NCBI GenBank assembly: GCA_002360945.1
Contig: DERO01000024.1
Coordinates: 62,001-126,000 of the forward strand
Direction of reading: 5' to 3'
DNA from: Leclercia adecarboxylata
GTDB taxonomy: Bacteria; Pseudomonadota; Gammaproteobacteria; Enterobacterales; Enterobacteriaceae
DNA length: 64,000 bases
Shown here: in pieces, positions 51,232-60,359 of the stretch
Layout of the letters: each line of letters opens with the position of its first letter
Numbering within the stretch: position 1 is the stretch's first letter
The notes under the pieces: model-generated
Databases searched by the model: none
The model's input: the letters and a program-made list of their open reading frames with translations, nothing else
Told to the model about the DNA's origin: nothing
Position numbers and translations under genes: made by a program

Positions 51232-52169
51232 CGCGTAAGCAGCCAGCGCGCGGTGTGTTCATCGGTCACCAGCCCGTTGATCCAGCCGCCTTTTAGTGCG
51301 GCAAGGATCGCCGGACGTTTGTCCTCACCGCAGGCTGCGGCAATACGGCTTCCCTGATTCTGGCGAATATCGTAACTGGTAATTAACCGATTGATTTGGC
51401 TGTCGACAACGTTACCGTCAGCATCAATAAACCGCCCGAGTATTTCGCCCACGCCACCGCGCCTGGTCAGCTCTTCCAACTGCGCTTCATTGATAAAACC
51501 GTCTTTGAAGATCGGGCTTTGTCTGCCCAGCGCCCCGATCCCAACAAAAATCACATCGGCATCATCGGCGACAGCACAGACGTTGTGAAATAGACGATTC
51601 GTACACCACATCTCATGCTCCGCGCTGGACTGGGCATAACGCGGCGCCGGCCACTGGTAATATTTGCCCTGGATTTTTCTCGCGAGTAGCAAAGGGACAT
51701 CATCATAGTAGTTACACTGTCCGTGCTCGTTCATGGCACTGATCAACGCCACGCAGCGGGCGTTACGGCTGTCAAAGTCGAGGCGTTTGATGGTTTTTTT
51801 TAGCGTCAGGCCGGAACCAATGCCGATGACCGTGGGTTGATCGCCTTGCAGATAGTGAGCCATCAGTTGATAACAGCCAAAGGTTACGCTGTCGAGCGCG
51901 CTTTCGCTGCGGTAGACCGGCACGATATTACAATGGCTTAAGTGATACTTCTCCGTCAGCAGTTGCGCGTAATCAAGGCAGTTGGCGACCGGGTGATGCA
52001 GTCCAATCGAGACAATACCTTCCTCTTTCGCGGCGGCAATCAGTCGCTGCACCACCGGCCTTGAGGTGCCAAGCTGGCTGGCAATTTCACTTTGATTAAG
52101 TCCGGCGATGTAATACATCCATGCCGCTCGCACCTTCTGATCGAGCCTGATGTCATCTTCTTTGCTCAC
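51228..52169 (-). CDS. dalR: DalR, SorC-family regulator of the D-arabitol operon
   Basis: SorC/DeoR-like regulator: N-terminal HTH (AAWMYYIAGLNQSEIASQLGTSRPVVQRLIAAAKEEG) and a sugar-phosphate-isomerase-like effector domain (VIGIGSGLTLKKTIK; VIFVGIGALG; ITSYDIRQNQGSRIAAACG; LKGGWINGLVTDEHTARWLL). The GTG at 52169 (VSKEDDIRLDQ) has AGGCAGGG upstream and gives 313 residues; a TTG at 52214 is the longest frame but lacks an SD. Divergent from dalD, convergent with rbtR. Confidence 0.87.
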   Translation of the reverse strand: MSKEDDIRLDQKVRAAWMYYIAGLNQSEIASQLGTSRPVVQRLIAAAKEEGIVSIGLHHPVANCLDYAQLLTEKYHLSHCNIVPVYRSESALDSVTFGCYQLMAHYLQGDQPTVIGIGSGLTLKKTIKRLDFDSRNARCVALISAMNEHGQCNYYDDVPLLLARKIQGKYYQWPAPRYAQSSAEHEMWCTNRLFHNVCAVADDADVIFVGIGALGRQSPIFKDGFINEAQLEELTRRGGVGEILGRFIDADGNVVDSQINRLITSYDIRQNQGSRIAAACGEDKRPAILAALKGGWINGLVTDEHTARWLLTR

Positions 52170-52287
52170 GTTTCCCTGCCTCAAAAGTGGCGTTGGGGCA
52201 TTTAACGCCCGCAACAGATGTTCGTCATTCTGGCGGGTGCTCTGCAGAGTGGCAAGCGGTTTGCTCCTTCTTGGTCATTTGTAATTT

Positions 52288-52299
52288 AATTGGTCAATT
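52288..52299. promoter_or_regulatory. Candidate DalR operator in the dalR-dalD gap
   Basis: AATTG-GT-CAATT, a perfect palindrome, with a second TTGGTCA half-site at 52271-52277. AT-rich; about 80 bases before the dalD start and upstream of TATTAATAT-type -10 bases near 52323. Assigned to DalR by position only. Confidence 0.4.
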
Positions 52300-52379
52300 G
52301 CTCTTTTGTGATCTGTAGCTCTTATTAATATCAAATGTTCATTTACAGTTCTGCCATAACCTCACTGGAGAACAGAACA

Positions 52380-53747
52380 ATGAATGAAAAATACACATGG
52401 CTACACATCGGACTCGGGTCGTTTCATCGTGCTCACCAGGCCTGGTATCTGCATCGTCTGATTGCCGCCGGAGATACGTGCTGGCACATCGCCGCGGGGA
52501 ATATACGTAACGATGCCGAGCACGTTGTGCAGGCGCTGGCGGCGCAAAAGGGACGTTACGTGCTGGAGACTGTCAGCCCGGAAGGAGAGCGAGAGTATGA
52601 AGAGATAACCTCGATTCAGAAGCTGATCCCCTGGCAGGCTGATTTACAGCCGCTGATTGCTGAAGGGGCTAATCCACAGACCCGGGTCATTGCCTTTACC
52701 GTGACGGAAGGGGGTTACTACCTGGATACCCAACACAAACTGGAGGTGACAAACGCCGATCTGGCAAACGACATCAACGGCAGTTGCAACACCATTTACG
52801 GTGTGATTGCGCGTATCCTTGAAGCGCGTATGGCAAACGGCGCGGGTCCGTTAACCCTGCTGAACTGCGATAACGTTCGGCATAACGGTGAGCGTTTCCA
52901 TGACGGGCTCGTCGAGTTCCTGCAGCTCAGTGGCAAACAGGCGGTGATTGACTGGCTCAGCGTTAACGCGACCTGTCCGAATACCATGGTGGATCGCATT
53001 ACGCCGCGCCCGGCAGCCGATCTCCCGGCGCGCATTAAAGCGCAGACGGGCATTGATGATAAAGCGCCGGTGATGGGCGAGCGTTTTATTCAATGGGTGG
53101 TAGAGGATAATTTCCTTGATGTACGCCCGATGCTGGAAACTGTGGGTGTAGAGCTGGTGGCCTCCGTCATTCCCTATGAAGAGGCGAAAATCCGCATTCT
53201 CAACGCGTCTCATAGCTGTATTGCCTGGGCGGGCACGCTGGTTGGCCAGCAGTATATACATGAAAGCACGTTGACCGATTTCATTTATAAAATTGCCGAT
53301 CGCTACGTTACCGAAGATGTTATTCCTTGCCTGGGTGACAACGGCATTGATCTGTCCACTTACCGCGACGTGGTGCTTAAGCGTTTCACCAATCCGTATA
53401 TCCAGGACACTAACCAGCGCGTTGCCGCCGATGGATTCTCGAAGATTCCAGCCATGATTGCCCCGACGCTGCGCGAATGCTATCAGCGTGGCACGCGTCC
53501 GGATGCCACAGCCATGCTGCCTGCACTGTTCTACGTCTTTATGGAGCAATGGCACAAGGGCACGCTGCCGTATGAATACCAGGACGGCATTCTCAATGCG
53601 TCTGCTGTGCACGCCATGTTCGAATCGGCCGACCCGATTGCGCGGTATGCCAGCGATAAAGCGCTGTTCGGCGATTTGACCGGGAATGCGGATTTCGCCG
53701 CGCTGCTGCGCGAGAAAATTACTGATGTTTACGCGCTGATTAAATAA
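52380..53747 (+). CDS. dalD: D-arabitol 4-dehydrogenase
   Basis: Polyol-specific long-chain dehydrogenase that oxidises D-arabitol to D-xylulose with NAD. The ATG at 52380 ([20 protein letters not shown]) gives 455 residues, the size of Klebsiella DalD. Rossmann start [13 protein letters not shown], then the family signature [21 protein letters not shown] holding the catalytic Lys, Asn and His. First gene of dalD-dalK-dalT; dalK begins 9 bases after the stop. Confidence 0.93.
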   Translation: MNEKYTWLHIGLGSFHRAHQAWYLHRLIAAGDTCWHIAAGNIRNDAEHVVQALAAQKGRYVLETVSPEGEREYEEITSIQKLIPWQADLQPLIAEGANPQTRVIAFTVTEGGYYLDTQHKLEVTNADLANDINGSCNTIYGVIARILEARMANGAGPLTLLNCDNVRHNGERFHDGLVEFLQLSGKQAVIDWLSVNATCPNTMVDRITPRPAADLPARIKAQTGIDDKAPVMGERFIQWVVEDNFLDVRPMLETVGVELVASVIPYEEAKIRILNASHSCIAWAGTLVGQQYIHESTLTDFIYKIADRYVTEDVIPCLGDNGIDLSTYRDVVLKRFTNPYIQDTNQRVAADGFSKIPAMIAPTLRECYQRGTRPDATAMLPALFYVFMEQWHKGTLPYEYQDGILNASAVHAMFESADPIARYASDKALFGDLTGNADFAALLREKITDVYALIK

Positions 53748-53756
53748 GGGGTGGGT

Positions 53757-55220
53757 ATGTATTTGGGTATCGATCTTGGCACATCAGAAGTGAAGGCGCT
53801 GGTTATTGATGAAAACAATAGCATTGTCGCCACGCATAGCGCGCCGCTAACCATACAACGGCCAAAGCCACACTGGTCTGAACAATCACCGGGGGCGTGG
53901 TGGGAGGCGACAGAGTATCTGATTGCCACGCTCAGGGAGAAGTGTGGTCACCACTGGCAGGCGATAAAAGCCATTGGCCTCTCCGGGCAGATGCACGGCG
54001 CGGTGCTGCTTGATGACGCAGGGGAAACCATTCGTCCGGCGATCCTGTGGAATGACACCCGCAGTGCGCAGGAGTGTGCAGAGCTGGAGGAGTTAGCGCC
54101 TGAACTGCATCAGGTAGCGGGTAATCTGGCGATGCCAGGGTTTACTGCGCCAAAGCTGCTCTGGGTGCGCCGCCATGAACCGCAGAACTTCAGCCGTATC
54201 GCGACGGTGCTGCTGCCAAAGGATTACCTGCGTTTCAGAATGACAGGTAAAAAAATCTCTGACATGTCGGACTCCGCCGGCACGCTATGGCTTGATGTGG
54301 CAAAACGCGACTGGTCGGAGGCACTGCTGGAAAAATGTGGTCTGTCACGTGCGGCAATGCCTGCGCTGGTGGAAGGGTGCGAGGTATCGGCCACGCTTGA
54401 ACCTTCGGTGGCAAAACGTTGGGGACTGAACCCCTCCGTGGTGGTGGCCGGAGGCGGGGGGGATAACGCGGTCAGCGCAATTGGCGTGGGGGCGGTGTCG
54501 CCAGGCGATGCGTTCATATCGCTCGGCACATCCGGCGTGCTGTTTGTGGTCACGGATGCCTGTCGTCCTGCGCCGCACTCGGCGGTACATGCTTTCTGCC
54601 ACGTTCTGCCCAATCTCTGGCATCAGATGAGCGTGATGTTAAGCGCCGCCAGCTGCCTGCAATGGTTCTGCCGTCTGGTGGGTACCACGGAGATTGCGCT
54701 GCTCGAAGAGATAGCCCAGCTCAGCGATGCGGAGAAAGCCAGCGCGCCGATGTTCCTGCCGTATCTCTCCGGCGAACGCACGCCCCATAACGATCCCAAT
54801 GCCCGCGGCATGTTCTGGGGACTGACGCACGCCAGCCAGCGCGCCCTGATGGGGTATGCGGTGCTCGAAGGGGTCAGTTTCGGCATTGCCGACGGCCTGC
54901 GCGTGTTGCAGGAGAGCGGCACGCACATTGAGCAATGCTCGCTGGTGGGAGGCGGGGCGCGGAGTCCATTCTGGGCGCAGCTGCTGGCCGACATTCTGGC
55001 GATGCCGGTGGTGACGCATAAAGGCGGCGAAACCGGCGGCGCGCTGGGCGCGGCGCGGCTGGCCTGTCTTGCGGCAGGTAAACCGCTGGCTACCGTTTGC
55101 GAAAAACCAGAAGTCTACAAAACCTGGCGCAGCGATCCGGCGCGGCACCAGGCTCTGATGACGCGCTATCAGCAGTTTAATGCCTTGTACCAAAACGACC
55201 TGAACTACCGAAATCAATAA
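53757..55220 (+). CDS. dalK: D-xylulokinase of the D-arabitol operon
   Basis: FGGY kinase making D-xylulose 5-phosphate from the DalD product. The ATG at 53757 (MYLGIDLGTSEVKALVIDE) has AAGGGGTGG upstream and gives 487 residues, the size of DalK; a GTG at 53751 overlaps that SD. Typical XylB features: GLSGQMHGAVLLD, WNDTRSAQEC, AGGGGDNAVSAIGVG, GGGARSPFWAQLLADILAMPV. It substitutes for XylB in this pathway. Confidence 0.93.
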   Translation: MYLGIDLGTSEVKALVIDENNSIVATHSAPLTIQRPKPHWSEQSPGAWWEATEYLIATLREKCGHHWQAIKAIGLSGQMHGAVLLDDAGETIRPAILWNDTRSAQECAELEELAPELHQVAGNLAMPGFTAPKLLWVRRHEPQNFSRIATVLLPKDYLRFRMTGKKISDMSDSAGTLWLDVAKRDWSEALLEKCGLSRAAMPALVEGCEVSATLEPSVAKRWGLNPSVVVAGGGGDNAVSAIGVGAVSPGDAFISLGTSGVLFVVTDACRPAPHSAVHAFCHVLPNLWHQMSVMLSAASCLQWFCRLVGTTEIALLEEIAQLSDAEKASAPMFLPYLSGERTPHNDPNARGMFWGLTHASQRALMGYAVLEGVSFGIADGLRVLQESGTHIEQCSLVGGGARSPFWAQLLADILAMPVVTHKGGETGGALGAARLACLAAGKPLATVCEKPEVYKTWRSDPARHQALMTRYQQFNALYQNDLNYRNQ

Positions 55221-55287
55221 TTCTTATAACAAAAGCCCTCCGGCGCAGTGCCGGAGTGGTTTTCTGTACCCTACAAACGAGGTCACT

Positions 55288-56565
55288 ATGTCGTCAAATA
55301 ACAAACAATGGCTGGGATTACCCCTGAGTCTGGTCTGGGGATATATCGCCATCGCGGTCTTTATGACCGGCGACGGTTTCGAGCTGGCATTTCTCTCCCA
55401 CTACATCAAAGAGCTGGGTTTCACCCCGGCTGAAGCCTCTTTCGCCTTCACCCTGTACGGCCTGGCGGCGGCGCTTTCGGCGTGGATTTCCGGCGTGGTG
55501 GCGGAAATTATCACCCCGCAAAAAACCATGCTGATCGGCTTTGTGCTGTGGTGCGTTTTTCACGTCTTATTCCTGGTGTTTGGTCTGGGCCAGGCCAACT
55601 ACGGCTTGATCCTGCTGTTCTACGGCATCCGGGGTCTGGCTTATCCGCTGTTCCTCTACGCCTTTATCGTTGCGATTGTGCATAACGTCCGCAGCGACAG
55701 CACCAGCGCCGCGCTCGGCTGGTTCTGGGCGGTTTACTCCATTGGCATCGGCGTTTTTGGCAGCTACATTCCGAGCTTCACCATCCCGCATATTGGCGAG
55801 TTGGGCACGTTGTGGCTGGCGCTGGTATTTTGTGTCACCGGCGGGCTGATTGCGCTGGTCTCCATGCGTAAAGTGGAGACGCCACGTCATATGCAGACGC
55901 TGACCACCCGCGAAAAATTCAGCGAACTGGGTCGCGCCGTGACGCTGATCTACACCAACCGCAGCATTATGCTCTCCAGCATGGTGCGTATTATTAACAC
56001 CCTCTCGCTGTTCGGTTTCGCGGTCATTATGCCGATGATGTTCGTGGATGAACTGGGCTTTACCACCTCCGAGTGGCTCCAGGTCTGGGCGGTGTTCTTC
56101 TTCACCACCATCTTCTCCAACGTGTTCTGGGGCGTGCTGGCGGAAAAAATGGGCTGGATGAAGGTTGTGCGCTGGTTTGGCTGTGTCGGGATGGCGCTCT
56201 CCAGCCTGGCGTTCTACTACATTCCGCAGCACTTCGGGCATAACTTTGCCATGGCGCTGATTCCGGCTATCTCCCTGGGGATTTTCGTTGCCGCCTTTGT
56301 GCCGATGGCGGCCGTTTTCCCGGCGCTGGAACCGCGCCATAAAGGGGCGGCGATTTCGGTCTACAACCTCTCTGCCGGTCTGTCTAACTTCCTCGCCCCG
56401 GCCATTGCCGTCGTGCTGTTGCCTCATTTCAGCACCCTCGGCGTGGTGATTGCCTACACGACCCTGTACGTGGTGGCCTTCATCCTCTGTCCGTTTATTC
56501 GGGTTGAACAGCCAGGGTTTGTCCGCCAGGACGTCTGCAAGGGCGAAACGGTCGGTATTTCTTAA
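55288..56565 (+). CDS. dalT: Pentitol MFS transporter (DalT/RbtT type)
   Basis: Inner-membrane major-facilitator symporter with 12 spans, 425 residues as in Klebsiella DalT. Conserved WLGLPLSLVWGYIAIAVFMTGDGFE start, GIRGLAYPLFLYAF, and EPRHKGAAISVYNLSAGLSNFLAP. DalT and RbtT are very close paralogues, so this one carrier could move D-arabitol, ribitol or both; its place in the dal operon favours DalT. A small GC-rich hairpin lies in the 67-base gap after dalK. Confidence 0.88.
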   Translation: MSSNNKQWLGLPLSLVWGYIAIAVFMTGDGFELAFLSHYIKELGFTPAEASFAFTLYGLAAALSAWISGVVAEIITPQKTMLIGFVLWCVFHVLFLVFGLGQANYGLILLFYGIRGLAYPLFLYAFIVAIVHNVRSDSTSAALGWFWAVYSIGIGVFGSYIPSFTIPHIGELGTLWLALVFCVTGGLIALVSMRKVETPRHMQTLTTREKFSELGRAVTLIYTNRSIMLSSMVRIINTLSLFGFAVIMPMMFVDELGFTTSEWLQVWAVFFFTTIFSNVFWGVLAEKMGWMKVVRWFGCVGMALSSLAFYYIPQHFGHNFAMALIPAISLGIFVAAFVPMAAVFPALEPRHKGAAISVYNLSAGLSNFLAPAIAVVLLPHFSTLGVVIAYTTLYVVAFILCPFIRVEQPGFVRQDVCKGETVGIS

Positions 56566-56612
56566 CAGATTCAGGCCTGGCAATACCGCCAGGCCCGTTA
56601 CGGAGACGAATG

Positions 56613-57275
56613 ATGAGTATTAAGGCGGTAATTTTTGACATGGATGGCGTCATCATTGACTCCGAAGGGCTATGGCGACAGGCGCAAAAAGCGGCTCTGG
56701 CAGCCTGGCGTGCAGAGATAAGCGACGCAGAGTGTGAATCGCTGACAAAGGGTAAACGGCTGGATGACATCGCCCGGATCTGGTGCGAATACTGCAACCT
56801 TCAGGCGGAGCCCCTGATGATTGAGGCGGCTATCCGAATGCGGGTTATCGAACTGATTATCCGGGAAGGCGAAGCGATGGAAGGAGTGTATGCGGTCATG
56901 GATTATCTGCGTGATGCAGGTTACCGGATAGCGCTTGCCACCTCGTCATCCCACGAGATCCTGGATGCGGTGTTGTCAAAGCTCGGTATCCGTCACTATT
57001 TCGACGTCATCTGCAGCGCCGACGATGAACGCTACGGTAAACCGCACCCGGCGGTGTATCTCTCTGCACTTCGCCAGCTAGGCCTGGCCGCATCCCAGTG
57101 CCTGGTTATCGAGGACAGCCCGAGCGGCTTTCGTGCCGCCAGCGCCGCCGGTATCAAAACCCTGGTCGTCTCGCCCGAGTGCCATCACCCCAGCTTTAAA
57201 GCGGCGTATGGCAGGTATGCCTCCATGCCAGAACTGCTCGACACCCTGGCGCAGCCTCTGCTTGCTGAAAGTTAA
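56613..57275 (+). CDS. HAD-superfamily sugar-phosphate phosphatase
   Basis: HAD subfamily IA phosphatase resembling HxpB/YniC (2-deoxyglucose-6-phosphatase group). 220 residues. Motif I FDMDGVIIDSEG with both Asp, motif II ATSSS, motif III Lys in YGKPHPAVYL, motif IV VIEDSPSGFRAA. The cap domain lies between residues 16 and 90. Start ATG at 56613 with GGAG 7 bases upstream (56610 also possible). 44 bases after dalT in the same direction, so probably in the dal operon. A role in removing dead-end pentitol phosphates is inferred. Confidence 0.87.
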   Translation: MSIKAVIFDMDGVIIDSEGLWRQAQKAALAAWRAEISDAECESLTKGKRLDDIARIWCEYCNLQAEPLMIEAAIRMRVIELIIREGEAMEGVYAVMDYLRDAGYRIALATSSSHEILDAVLSKLGIRHYFDVICSADDERYGKPHPAVYLSALRQLGLAASQCLVIEDSPSGFRAASAAGIKTLVVSPECHHPSFKAAYGRYASMPELLDTLAQPLLAES

Positions 57276-57286
57276 TTAACTGATTC

Positions 57287-57347
57287 GTAAGTGTAGAAGT
57301 TTCCAAAGGGTGTTGCCGGTCAGCTCATTCCTCGCTTCTACGCTTAC
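57287..57347. other. Long inverted repeat after the dal operon
   Basis: GTAAGTGTAGAAG (57287-57299) pairs with CTTCTACGCTTAC (57335-57347) over 13 bp with one G:U, around a 35-base loop. It begins 11 bases after the phosphatase stop. Large loop and no T-run, so not a standard terminator. Confidence 0.45.
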
Positions 57348-57392
57348 CTCCCGTAAATCTCTTCCGATCGAGCTCACACTTCCCCCGGCTTT

Positions 57393-57427
57393 TGTGAAAA
57401 GTGTCACTCCCACCCGTGCAGATGCAC
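57393..57427 (+). promoter_or_regulatory. Candidate CRP site and operator upstream of the enolase-ABC operon
   Basis: TGTGA-N6-TCACT (57393-57408) matches the CRP consensus except for the last base. Eight bases later comes GTGCA-GA-TGCAC (57416-57427), a perfect palindrome fit for a repressor. The gene starts at 57555. No regulator gene is adjacent in the window. Confidence 0.5.
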
Positions 57428-57554
57428 AAAAAATGGTCAGCGCTTAGCGGAATTTGTCTAAGGCAGTGGATGAATTTTGCGCTTACAGTTAGTTTCGAAA
57501 CAGCTTTTCAAAATGACAGAGCATGCTGAACCTACGTTGTTTTAAGGACTGAAA

Positions 57555-58709
57555 ATGAAAATCGAATCTGTAAACGTCACCGTCTTTCAGTATCCCACGC
57601 GCCGGGTCTCCGACACCGCCGGGCACTCCCATCCGGGGCCGGAGAGCCTGGCAAAAATGGCGATGCTGACCATTACCGCAGACGATGGCACCAAAGGGTA
57701 CTCATTTGCGCCGCCGGAAGTGGTGCGCCCTTTTGTGGTCAACACCTTCTTTCGCAAAGTGATGGTCGGCCAGGACGCGTTCAATCGCGAGAAGATCTGG
57801 CAGGAGCTGGCCCACTGGCAGCGCGGCAGCGCCCACCAGCTGACCGAACGCGCGCTGGGGTTTGTTGAGCAGGCGCTGTGGGATCTGATTGGCCGCAAGC
57901 TGAATATGCCGGTGTGGAAACTGCTCGGCGGCTACCGCGACAAAGTGCCAGCCTACGGCAGCACCATGTGCGGCGACGACCTGCCTGGCGGCCTGTCGAC
58001 GCCGGAAGAGTACGCCAGCTTTGCCGAGACGCTGGTCGCCCGCGGATACAAAGCGATTAAGCTCCACACCTGGATGCCGCCGGTCTCCTTCGCTCCCAAT
58101 CCAAAGATGGACGTCAAAGCCTGCGCCGCGGTGCGTGAAGCGGTCGGCCCGGACATCGACCTGATGATCGACGGCTACCACTGGTACAGCCGCACCGAAG
58201 CGCTGTACATCGGCAAAGAGCTGGAGAAGCTCAACTTCGCGTGGTTTGAAGAGCCGATGGAAGAGGAGAGCATGTCCTCCTACGCCTGGCTGGCAGAAAA
58301 CCTCTCCATTCCGATCATCGGGCCGGAAAGCCTGGGCGGGAAGCACCATAGCCGCGCCGACTGGATCAAGGCCGGGGCCTGCGACATCCTGCGCGCCGGA
58401 TCGAACGGCGTCGGCGGCATCTCGCCAACCCTGAAGGTGGCGAACCTTGCGGAGTCGTTCGGCATGGACTGTGAAGTGCATGGCAACGGCGCGGCGAGCC
58501 TGGCGGTGATTGGCGCCATCAAGAACTGCCGCTGGTATGAGCGCGGCCTGCTGCACCCGTTCCTCGATTACGACGAACCGGCGGCGTATCTGCACAGCCT
58601 GATCGACCCGATGGATGATGAAGGCATGGTCAGCCTGCCGACGCGTCCGGGACTCGGCGAAGACATTAATTTTGCGTATATCGAAGCCAATACCGTCAGC
58701 CACGACTGA
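57555..58709 (+). CDS. Enolase-superfamily enzyme, mandelate racemase subgroup
   Basis: Probable acid-sugar dehydratase or epimerase; exact substrate unknown. 384 residues: capping domain (1-130), then the MLE/MR barrel. Metal ligands D206 (LMIDGYHW), E232 (FEEPM) and E258 (GPES). Asp-His dyad D277 (CDILRAG) and H309 (EVHGNGA) as in the MR subgroup. At the end of the second strand is K169-L-H171, a K-x-H in place of the usual K-x-K. A 20-30 loop with HSHPGPES is part of the lid. AAGGACTGAAA precedes the ATG. First gene of a six-gene operon; a 33-base gap leads to the binding-protein gene. Confidence 0.85.
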   Translation: MKIESVNVTVFQYPTRRVSDTAGHSHPGPESLAKMAMLTITADDGTKGYSFAPPEVVRPFVVNTFFRKVMVGQDAFNREKIWQELAHWQRGSAHQLTERALGFVEQALWDLIGRKLNMPVWKLLGGYRDKVPAYGSTMCGDDLPGGLSTPEEYASFAETLVARGYKAIKLHTWMPPVSFAPNPKMDVKACAAVREAVGPDIDLMIDGYHWYSRTEALYIGKELEKLNFAWFEEPMEEESMSSYAWLAENLSIPIIGPESLGGKHHSRADWIKAGACDILRAGSNGVGGISPTLKVANLAESFGMDCEVHGNGAASLAVIGAIKNCRWYERGLLHPFLDYDEPAAYLHSLIDPMDDEGMVSLPTRPGLGEDINFAYIEANTVSHD

Positions 58710-58742
58710 CAGATAAAAACGTACCCTACAGGCGATATATAC

Positions 58743-60359
58743 ATGAAACGAACCTCTCTGGCTGGAGCGTGTTTACTCGCGCTCTCGCTGATGATGGGGA
58801 GCGGTGCGGCGTACGCAAAAACGCCGCCCGATCAGCTCATCATCGGTATGAACATGAACAACCTGCTGACCCTCGATCCGGCCGCGATGACCGGTAACGA
58901 AGTGGTCGGCATTGTGGTCAATCTCTACGATTCGCTGGTGGAGCTCGATCCCAATACCCTCACCAACGTCAAACCGGCGCTGGCGAAATCCTGGGATATT
59001 TCCCCGGACGGCAAAACCCTGACCTTCCACCTGCGCGACAATGTGACCTTCCACTCCGGCAATCCGCTCACCGCCGAGGACGTGGTGTGGTCGATGCGCC
59101 GCCTGCTGCACCTCAACCTTGCCCAGGCCTCGGTGTGGAAATCCTACGGGTTCTCTAAGAAGAATATCGACCAGCAGATTAAAGCCCTCGACGACCACAC
59201 CGTGCAGCTCACTCTGCCGAAGGCCAACGATCCGCAGCTGGTGATCTACTCCCTCGGCGCGCTGGGCAACCTCGGCGTGCTGGACCGCAAAACGGTGCTC
59301 AGCCACGAGGTCAACAGCGACTGGGGCAACCGCTGGCTGACCACCAACGAAGCCGGTTCCGGGCCCTTTATGCTGGAGACCTGGCAGGCGAAAGACGTGC
59401 TGCGCATGCAGCGTAACCCGAAATACTGGCGCGAAGCGCCGAAGATGAACCGCGTGGTTCTGCGCCATTTCCAGGAGTCGCAAACCCTGCGCCTGATGGT
59501 GGAGAAGGGCGATCTGGATATCGCCAGCAACATGGCGGTGGCGGACATCAACGCCCTGCGTAAGGATCCGCAGCTGACGGTGGAAGCCGTGCAGAAGGGC
59601 ACGGTCTACTACGTGGCGATGAGCATGAAGGAGGCGCACTTCGCCAACCCGAAAGTGCGCGAAGCCGTGCGCTACCTGATTGACTATCAGGGCATTAACA
59701 AGGCGCTGATGCCGGGCTACGGCGTGCTGCACCAGCGGCCGATCAAGGCGGGGATGCCGTCCACATTACCGGACCCGGGCTATAAGCTCGACATCGCCCG
59801 CGCCAAAAAGCTGCTGGCGGAAGCGGGCTATCCGGAAGGTTTCGACACCACCCTGCGGGTGCTGGCGGACCAGCCGTTCCTCAATATCGCCATCGCGGTG
59901 CAGTCCACCCTGATGCAGGCCGGGATTAAGGCCAAAATCATTACCGGCACCGGGAACCAGATCTACGGCGCGATGCGCGAGCGGAAGTTCGACATGCTGG
60001 TTGGACGCGGCGGCAGCGGCGTAGAGCCGCATCCGCACTCCAGCCTGCGCGCGCTGGTCTACAACCCGGACAACAGCGACGAAGCCCGGCTGACCAACTT
60101 CCAGGGCTGGCGCACCGGTTTTTATGACAAGCCGCTGAACGAGATGATCGACAAAGCCCTGCTGGAGCGCGATCCGCAGAAGCAGATCGCCGATTATCAG
60201 CAGATCCAGGTGCGTTACGACCAGCTGATCCCGGCCCTGATCCCGCTGTCGCAGATGGTCGATTCGGTGGTGGTGCGTAACGAAGTCAAAAACTTCCAGT
60301 CACATCCATCGGCCACCACCTTCCTGCGGGAAGTGTACAAAACCGGAGGTGAAAAATGA
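58743..60359 (+). CDS. ABC transporter substrate-binding protein, SBP_bac_5 family
   Basis: Periplasmic receptor of the oligopeptide/nickel class. 538 residues; signal peptide MKRTSLAGACLLALSLMMGSGAAYA. Family marks: NLYDSLVELDPNTLTNVKPALAKSWDISPDGKTLTFHLRDNVTFHSG, then AGSGPFMLETW and NPKYWREAPKMNRVVLR. Dpp/Opp relatives carry peptides, haem, nickel, sugars or opines, so peptide is only the default guess; the enolase partner argues for a carboxylic acid or sugar-acid ligand. The stop overlaps the first permease start (ATGA). Confidence 0.9.
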   Translation: MKRTSLAGACLLALSLMMGSGAAYAKTPPDQLIIGMNMNNLLTLDPAAMTGNEVVGIVVNLYDSLVELDPNTLTNVKPALAKSWDISPDGKTLTFHLRDNVTFHSGNPLTAEDVVWSMRRLLHLNLAQASVWKSYGFSKKNIDQQIKALDDHTVQLTLPKANDPQLVIYSLGALGNLGVLDRKTVLSHEVNSDWGNRWLTTNEAGSGPFMLETWQAKDVLRMQRNPKYWREAPKMNRVVLRHFQESQTLRLMVEKGDLDIASNMAVADINALRKDPQLTVEAVQKGTVYYVAMSMKEAHFANPKVREAVRYLIDYQGINKALMPGYGVLHQRPIKAGMPSTLPDPGYKLDIARAKKLLAEAGYPEGFDTTLRVLADQPFLNIAIAVQSTLMQAGIKAKIITGTGNQIYGAMRERKFDMLVGRGGSGVEPHPHSSLRALVYNPDNSDEARLTNFQGWRTGFYDKPLNEMIDKALLERDPQKQIADYQQIQVRYDQLIPALIPLSQMVDSVVVRNEVKNFQSHPSATTFLREVYKTGGEK

